Part shown: in pieces, positions 60,612 through 64,000 of the stretch
Position numbering within the stretch: position 1 is the stretch's first letter
Layout: the number at the start of each line of letters is the position of its first letter
DNA from: Nocardia aobensis NBRC 100429
GTDB taxonomy: Bacteria; Actinomycetota; Actinomycetes; Mycobacteriales; Mycobacteriaceae
Direction of reading: 5' to 3'
Length of the DNA stretch: 64,000 nucleotides
Assembly (NCBI RefSeq): GCF_000308375.1
Contig: NZ_BAFQ01000162.1
Location: 1-64,000 of the forward strand
Translations under genes and position numbers: made by a program
Notes under the pieces: model-generated
Database searches by the model: none
What the model was told of the DNA's origin: nothing
The model's input: only the letters and a program-made list of their open reading frames with translations

Positions 60612-62102
60612 ATGCCACAGCAGACCGCCGTCGTCGTTCTTGCCGCCGGTGCCGGAACTCGAATGCGGTCCAAGACACCGAAAGTGCTGCATTCGCTCGC
60701 CGGGCGCAGCATGCTCGAGCACGCCCTGCACGCGGCGAACGAGATCGACCCCACCGACCTGATCACGGTGATCGGCCACGACCGCGAACAGGTCGGCGCC
60801 GCGGTGAATTCCGTTGCGGCAGAACTGGGTCGCGAGATCACCTCCGCGGTACAGGAACAGCAGCTGGGTACCGGGCACGCGGTGCAGTGCGCCCTGTCGG
60901 CTCTGCCCGCGGACTTCACCGGGGATCTGCTGGTGACCTCCGCCGATGTGCCGCTGCTGGACGGGCACACTCTCTCGGCGCTGCTGGACGAGCATCGCAG
61001 TTATCAACCGCGTTCCGCGGTCACGGTTCTGACCTTCGTTCCCGAGGATCCGAACGGTTACGGCCGGATCGTGCGCGATCCCGACGGCGGCGTCCTCGAG
61101 ATCGTCGAACACGCCGATGCCACCCCGGAGCAGGCGGCGATCAACGAAGTCAATTCCGGCGTCTACGTTTTCGACGTCACCGTGCTGCGGACGATGATCA
61201 GCCGGCTGACGACCGCCAACGCCCAGCACGAGCTGTATCTGACCGATGTCCTGAAGCTGGCGCGCGAGGGCGGCCATCCGGTACACGGCGCGCGCCTGGT
61301 CGATGCCGCCAAGGTCACCGGCGTCAACGACCGGGTGCAGATGGCGCAGGCGGCCCGCACCCTGAACCGCTACATCCTCGAGCGCCATATGCGCGCCGGA
61401 GTCACCGTCATCGATCCGGCCACCACCTGGGTGGACGCGAGTGTGCGCATCGGCCGCGACGCGGTGCTGCGCCCCGGGGTCCAACTGCTCGGCAACACCG
61501 TGATCGGCGAGGATGCCGAGGTGGGACCCGATTCGACCCTGACCGATGTGCTCGTCGGCGAGGGCGCGAAGGTGGTCCGGACCCACGGCGAGGGCGCCAC
61601 CATCGCCGCCGCCGCCACGATCGGGCCGTTCGCCTATCTGCGTCCGGGGACGATCGTCGGCGAATCCGGCAAGATCGGCGCATTCGTGGAGACCAAGAAC
61701 GCCTCGATCGGCGCGCATTCGAAGGTCCCCCACCTGACCTACGTCGGCGACGCCACCATCGGCGAGTACAGCAACATCGGCGCATCGAGCGTGTTCGTCA
61801 ACTACGACGGCGTGAAGAAACACCACACCGTCGTCGGTTCGCATGTGCGCACCGGCAGCGACACGATGTTCGTCGCGCCGGTGACCGTGGGCGATGGCGC
61901 ATATTCGGCAGCGGGTACTGTGCTGCGTAGAAATGTTCCGCCGGGAGCGCTGGCAGTATCCGGCGGGGCGCAGAAGAACATTGAGGGCTGGGTGCAGCGG
62001 TATCGTCCCGGGACGGCCGCGGCGCAGGCGGCGGCGGAGGCGATCGCGGCCGATGACAGAGCGAGTCAGGCAACCGAGCAAAAGGATGGCAACACAGAGT
62101 GA
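60612..62102 (+). CDS. glmU: Bifunctional GlmU (UDP-GlcNAc synthesis)
   Basis: 496 residues (M. tuberculosis 495). N-terminal uridylyltransferase with VVLAAGAGTRMRSKTPKVLH; C-terminal left-handed beta-helix acetyltransferase with GDATIGEYSNIGASSVFVNY and a PGALAVSGGAQ ending. Acetylates GlcN-1-P and couples it to UTP, for peptidoglycan. GAGGGAGAT precedes ATG 60612; eight upstream in-frame codons lack a site. Stop overlaps prs by four bases. Confidence 0.97.
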   Translation: MPQQTAVVVLAAGAGTRMRSKTPKVLHSLAGRSMLEHALHAANEIDPTDLITVIGHDREQVGAAVNSVAAELGREITSAVQEQQLGTGHAVQCALSALPADFTGDLLVTSADVPLLDGHTLSALLDEHRSYQPRSAVTVLTFVPEDPNGYGRIVRDPDGGVLEIVEHADATPEQAAINEVNSGVYVFDVTVLRTMISRLTTANAQHELYLTDVLKLAREGGHPVHGARLVDAAKVTGVNDRVQMAQAARTLNRYILERHMRAGVTVIDPATTWVDASVRIGRDAVLRPGVQLLGNTVIGEDAEVGPDSTLTDVLVGEGAKVVRTHGEGATIAAAATIGPFAYLRPGTIVGESGKIGAFVETKNASIGAHSKVPHLTYVGDATIGEYSNIGASSVFVNYDGVKKHHTVVGSHVRTGSDTMFVAPVTVGDGAYSAAGTVLRRNVPPGALAVSGGAQKNIEGWVQRYRPGTAAAQAAAEAIAADDRASQATEQKDGNTE

Positions 62103-63079
62103 CCGCGTTCTCCACCGATAACCAGAAGAACCTGATGCTGTTCTCGGGGCGCGCTCACCCCGAACTGGCCGAGCAGGTCGCGAAGGAACTCGACGTCGCG
62201 ATCACGCCGCAAACCGCCCGCGAGTTCGCCAACGGCGAGATCTTCGTTCGCTTCGAAGAGTCGGTGCGCGGCTCGGATGCCTTTGTGTTGCAGAGCTTTC
62301 CGGCTCCGCTGAACCAGTGGCTGATGGAACAGCTCATCATGATCGATGCGCTCAAGCGCGGTTCGGCCAAGCGGATCACCGCCGTCCTGCCGTTCTACCC
62401 CTACGCCCGCCAGGACAAGAAGCACCGCGGTCGCGAGCCCATCTCCGCCCGCCTGGTCGCCGATCTGCTCAAGACCGCCGGCGCGGACCGCATCATCACC
62501 GTCGACCTGCACACCGATCAGATCCAGGGCTTCTTCGACGGCCCGGTCGACCACATGCACGCCCTGGTCCAGCTGTCGGAGTACGTGCGCAACCACTACA
62601 GCACCGAGAACGTCACCATCGTCTCCCCCGACGCCGGTCGCGTGAAGGTGGCCGAGAAGTGGGCCGACGCGCTCGGTGGCGCGCCGGTGGCGTTCATCCA
62701 CAAGACCCGCGACCCGCTGGTGCCGAACCAGGTCAAATCGCATCGTCCCGTCGGTGACGTCGCCGGCCGCACCTGCATCCTGATCGACGACATGATCGAC
62801 ACCGGTGGCACCATCGCCGAGGCCGTACGCGTGCTGCGCGAGGCCGGAGCCGGCGATGTGGTCATCGCCGCCACCCACGGCGTGCTGTCCTCCCCCGCGG
62901 CCGAGCGCCTCGCCTCCTGCGGAGCCAAGGAAGTCATCGTCACCAACACCCTGCCGATCACCGAGGACAAGAAGTTCCCCTCGCTGACCGTGCTGTCGAT
63001 CGCCCCGCTACTGGCGCGGACGATCCGGGAGGTCTTCGAGAACGGCTCGGTGACGGGCCTGTTCAACGGCTCCGCGTAG
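62099..63079 (+). CDS. prs: Ribose-phosphate pyrophosphokinase
   Basis: 326 residues, class I PRPP synthase. Ribose-5-P + ATP to PRPP + AMP. Metal/ATP motif VDLHTDQIQGFFDGPVDH, flexible-loop region YARQDKKHRGREPISARL, PRPP-binding loop LIDDMIDTGGTIAEAVRVL. GTG start within the glmU stop (GTGA). Orders glmU-prs as in M. tuberculosis (there annotated prsA). A dispersed repeat begins at its stop codon. Confidence 0.97.
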   Translation: MTAFSTDNQKNLMLFSGRAHPELAEQVAKELDVAITPQTAREFANGEIFVRFEESVRGSDAFVLQSFPAPLNQWLMEQLIMIDALKRGSAKRITAVLPFYPYARQDKKHRGREPISARLVADLLKTAGADRIITVDLHTDQIQGFFDGPVDHMHALVQLSEYVRNHYSTENVTIVSPDAGRVKVAEKWADALGGAPVAFIHKTRDPLVPNQVKSHRPVGDVAGRTCILIDDMIDTGGTIAEAVRVLREAGAGDVVIAATHGVLSSPAAERLASCGAKEVIVTNTLPITEDKKFPSLTVLSIAPLLARTIREVFENGSVTGLFNGSA

Positions 63080-63231
63080 CTCCCCCGCCTCTCCGCGTAT
63101 TCAGCGTGTCGTTGGGTGGGCGATGGGTTAGCCGTCGGTCTCTCCTTGGGTGCGTGTCGGTTTTTGGGCGTGCCCGGGGAGTTACCCATGTTCTTGCTAA
63201 ATCGGTCGTTCCGTCGGGTGACTATCCGACG
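63079..63231 (+). repeat. ~130-155-bp dispersed repeat, copy 2
   Basis: Same element and orientation as 60046-60200, beginning at the prs stop codon; blocks GCTCCCCCGCCTCTCCGCGT, GGGCGTGCCCG, GAGTTACCCATG and AAATC recur at identical offsets. The remaining 63232-63348 has no other recognisable feature. rplY and pth, expected after prs in M. tuberculosis, are not here. Confidence 0.75.
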
Positions 63232-63348
63232 GGGCGACTGATTTGTTCTGGGGGTTGTTCTCTCCTCTTCTGTCGTGATCAGCGGTAGCGTTGGTTGTAG
63301 GGTGCACCGCGAATGTCGAGTGTGCCGGCCTGCGAGAAGGGTGGGCTG

Positions 63349-63663
63349 ATGGCCGACGACGACACTTACCCGTTGATGGACGAGGTGTTCGAGATGGGCG
63401 ATGACGAGCGCGAAGACCTGGACTACGACCTCGGGGACGATGAACAGGCCGACGAGATCCGCGAATATCAGCGCTACATCGATGATCCGCCGGCCGACCT
63501 GGAAATCAGGTATCACGAGAACGACGACGACGGCCGCCTGGGGATCCGCAGCGAACTCGACCAGGAATGGACTCGGCGCCGGCATCGTCAGGAGTTGCGT
63601 GACGAGGACGAGCGGCCCGCCGAAGTCGCCGCCATCGAGGTCGTCGACGAGCCGGGCGACTGA
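63349..63663 (+). CDS. Small acidic hypothetical protein
   Basis: 104 residues from ATG 63349 (GAGAAGGG site; in-frame ATG 63313 has none). Very acidic: MADDDTYPLMDEVFEMGDDE and DYDLGDDEQADEIREYQRYI, with a short basic stretch (QEWTRRRHRQELRDEDERPA). No fold recognised; soluble and probably disordered in part. Unlikely to be an enzyme. Confidence 0.6.
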   Translation: MADDDTYPLMDEVFEMGDDEREDLDYDLGDDEQADEIREYQRYIDDPPADLEIRYHENDDDGRLGIRSELDQEWTRRRHRQELRDEDERPAEVAAIEVVDEPGD

Positions 63664-63724
63664 GCGGCGCCCGGTCGGGGCGGGCGCCGCGGAACGTGTC
63701 CGCGGCGGTCGCTAAGTTGGCGGT

Positions 63725-64000
63725 ATGAGCGGATTCGCGGGGTTCCCGTTCGCCGGGCTCGACTTCTACGAGGATCTGGAAGCCGACAACTCGAAGGCTT
63801 TCTGGACCGCCAACAAGCATGTCTACGAGCAGTCCGTGCGGGCGCCTATGGTGGCGCTGACCACGGAACTGGAGAACGACTTCGGACCGGCGAAGATCTT
63901 CCGGCCGTATCGCGATGTGCGGTTCTCCAAGAACAAGGCGCCCTACAAGGACCATCAGGGCGCGGTGGTCCGCACCGCCCCGGGAGCGGGCTGGTACGTC
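63725..64000 (+). CDS. DUF2461 family protein, N-terminal fragment
   Basis: 92 residues visible, cut by the window end. FPFAGLDFYEDLEADNSKAF, WTANKHVYEQSVRAPMVALT and IFRPYRDVRFSKNKAPYKDH with GAVVRTAPGAGWYV are the start of DUF2461 (TIGR02453), a cytoplasmic family of unknown function. The family is about 210-230 residues, so roughly the first 40% is here. Confidence 0.85.
   Translation, partial: MSGFAGFPFAGLDFYEDLEADNSKAFWTANKHVYEQSVRAPMVALTTELENDFGPAKIFRPYRDVRFSKNKAPYKDHQGAVVRTAPGAGWYV

Overview
The window is high-GC actinobacterial DNA whose gene content and order fit a mycolic-acid-containing member of the Mycobacteriales, most likely Nocardia or a close relative; this is inferred from synteny with Mycobacterium tuberculosis and from gene families, not from a database search. 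The blocks cbs / SGNH hydrolase / fadA3-type thiolase (left end), ppx / DUF501 / ftsB-like / eno / lpqU, mazG / mfd / TetR, and tRNA-Gln / glmU / prs all match the M. tuberculosis Rv1017c-Rv1077 neighbourhood, with large accessory stretches between them.

Layout. 0-10 kb: a truncated secreted-protein gene with phased repeats upstream, cystathionine beta-synthase, secreted proteins, thiolase, a BI-1/YccA membrane protein, an rRNA-type methyltransferase, an AMIN-like lipoprotein, and a DUF6153/DUF305 pair. 10-26 kb: a translationally coupled lipase pair (the second frameshifted), two tandem PucR regulators, a three-gene transport operon (NCS1 permease, APH-fold kinase, APC permease), a GT87 mannosyltransferase and several uncharacterised proteins. 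26-40 kb: PAP2 protein, DHA2 drug exporter, and a P450 and an acyl-CoA dehydrogenase diverging around a KstR-like operator. This is followed by an accessory region rich in decayed genes, small ORFs and repeats. 40-46.6 kb: tRNA-Leu(UAA), POT peptide transporter, then the eno-ftsB-DUF501-ppx operon. 46.7-53 kb: a five-gene cluster behind a probable iron box. 53-64 kb: PPOX and thiamine-binding proteins, mazG, mfd, two TetR regulators, tRNA-Gln, glmU-prs, and a DUF2461 gene cut by the window end.

The most interesting system is the 46.7-53.0 kb cluster: an Fe(II)/2-oxoglutarate hydroxylase of the VioC/AsnO type, an SbnB-like dehydrogenase, an SbnH-like PLP decarboxylase, an SbnA-like synthase and a MATE exporter. 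It sits behind a 19-bp IdeR/DmdR-like box and interrupts the conserved mazG-lpqU junction. SbnA+SbnB make L-2,3-diaminopropionate plus 2-oxoglutarate; the latter is the co-substrate of the hydroxylase. No NIS synthetase or NRPS is present in the window, so this may be a compact metallophore or diamine pathway, or a precursor module for an assembly line elsewhere.

Other notable signals: two families of dispersed intergenic repeats (two copies each), a 24-bp palindromic tandem repeat between eno and the ftsB-like gene, three genes each broken by a single-base frameshift (two at C5/G5 runs, so possibly sequencing error), a tRNA with a UAA anticodon but a short variable arm, an alpha/beta hydrolase without its nucleophile, and several candidate operators.
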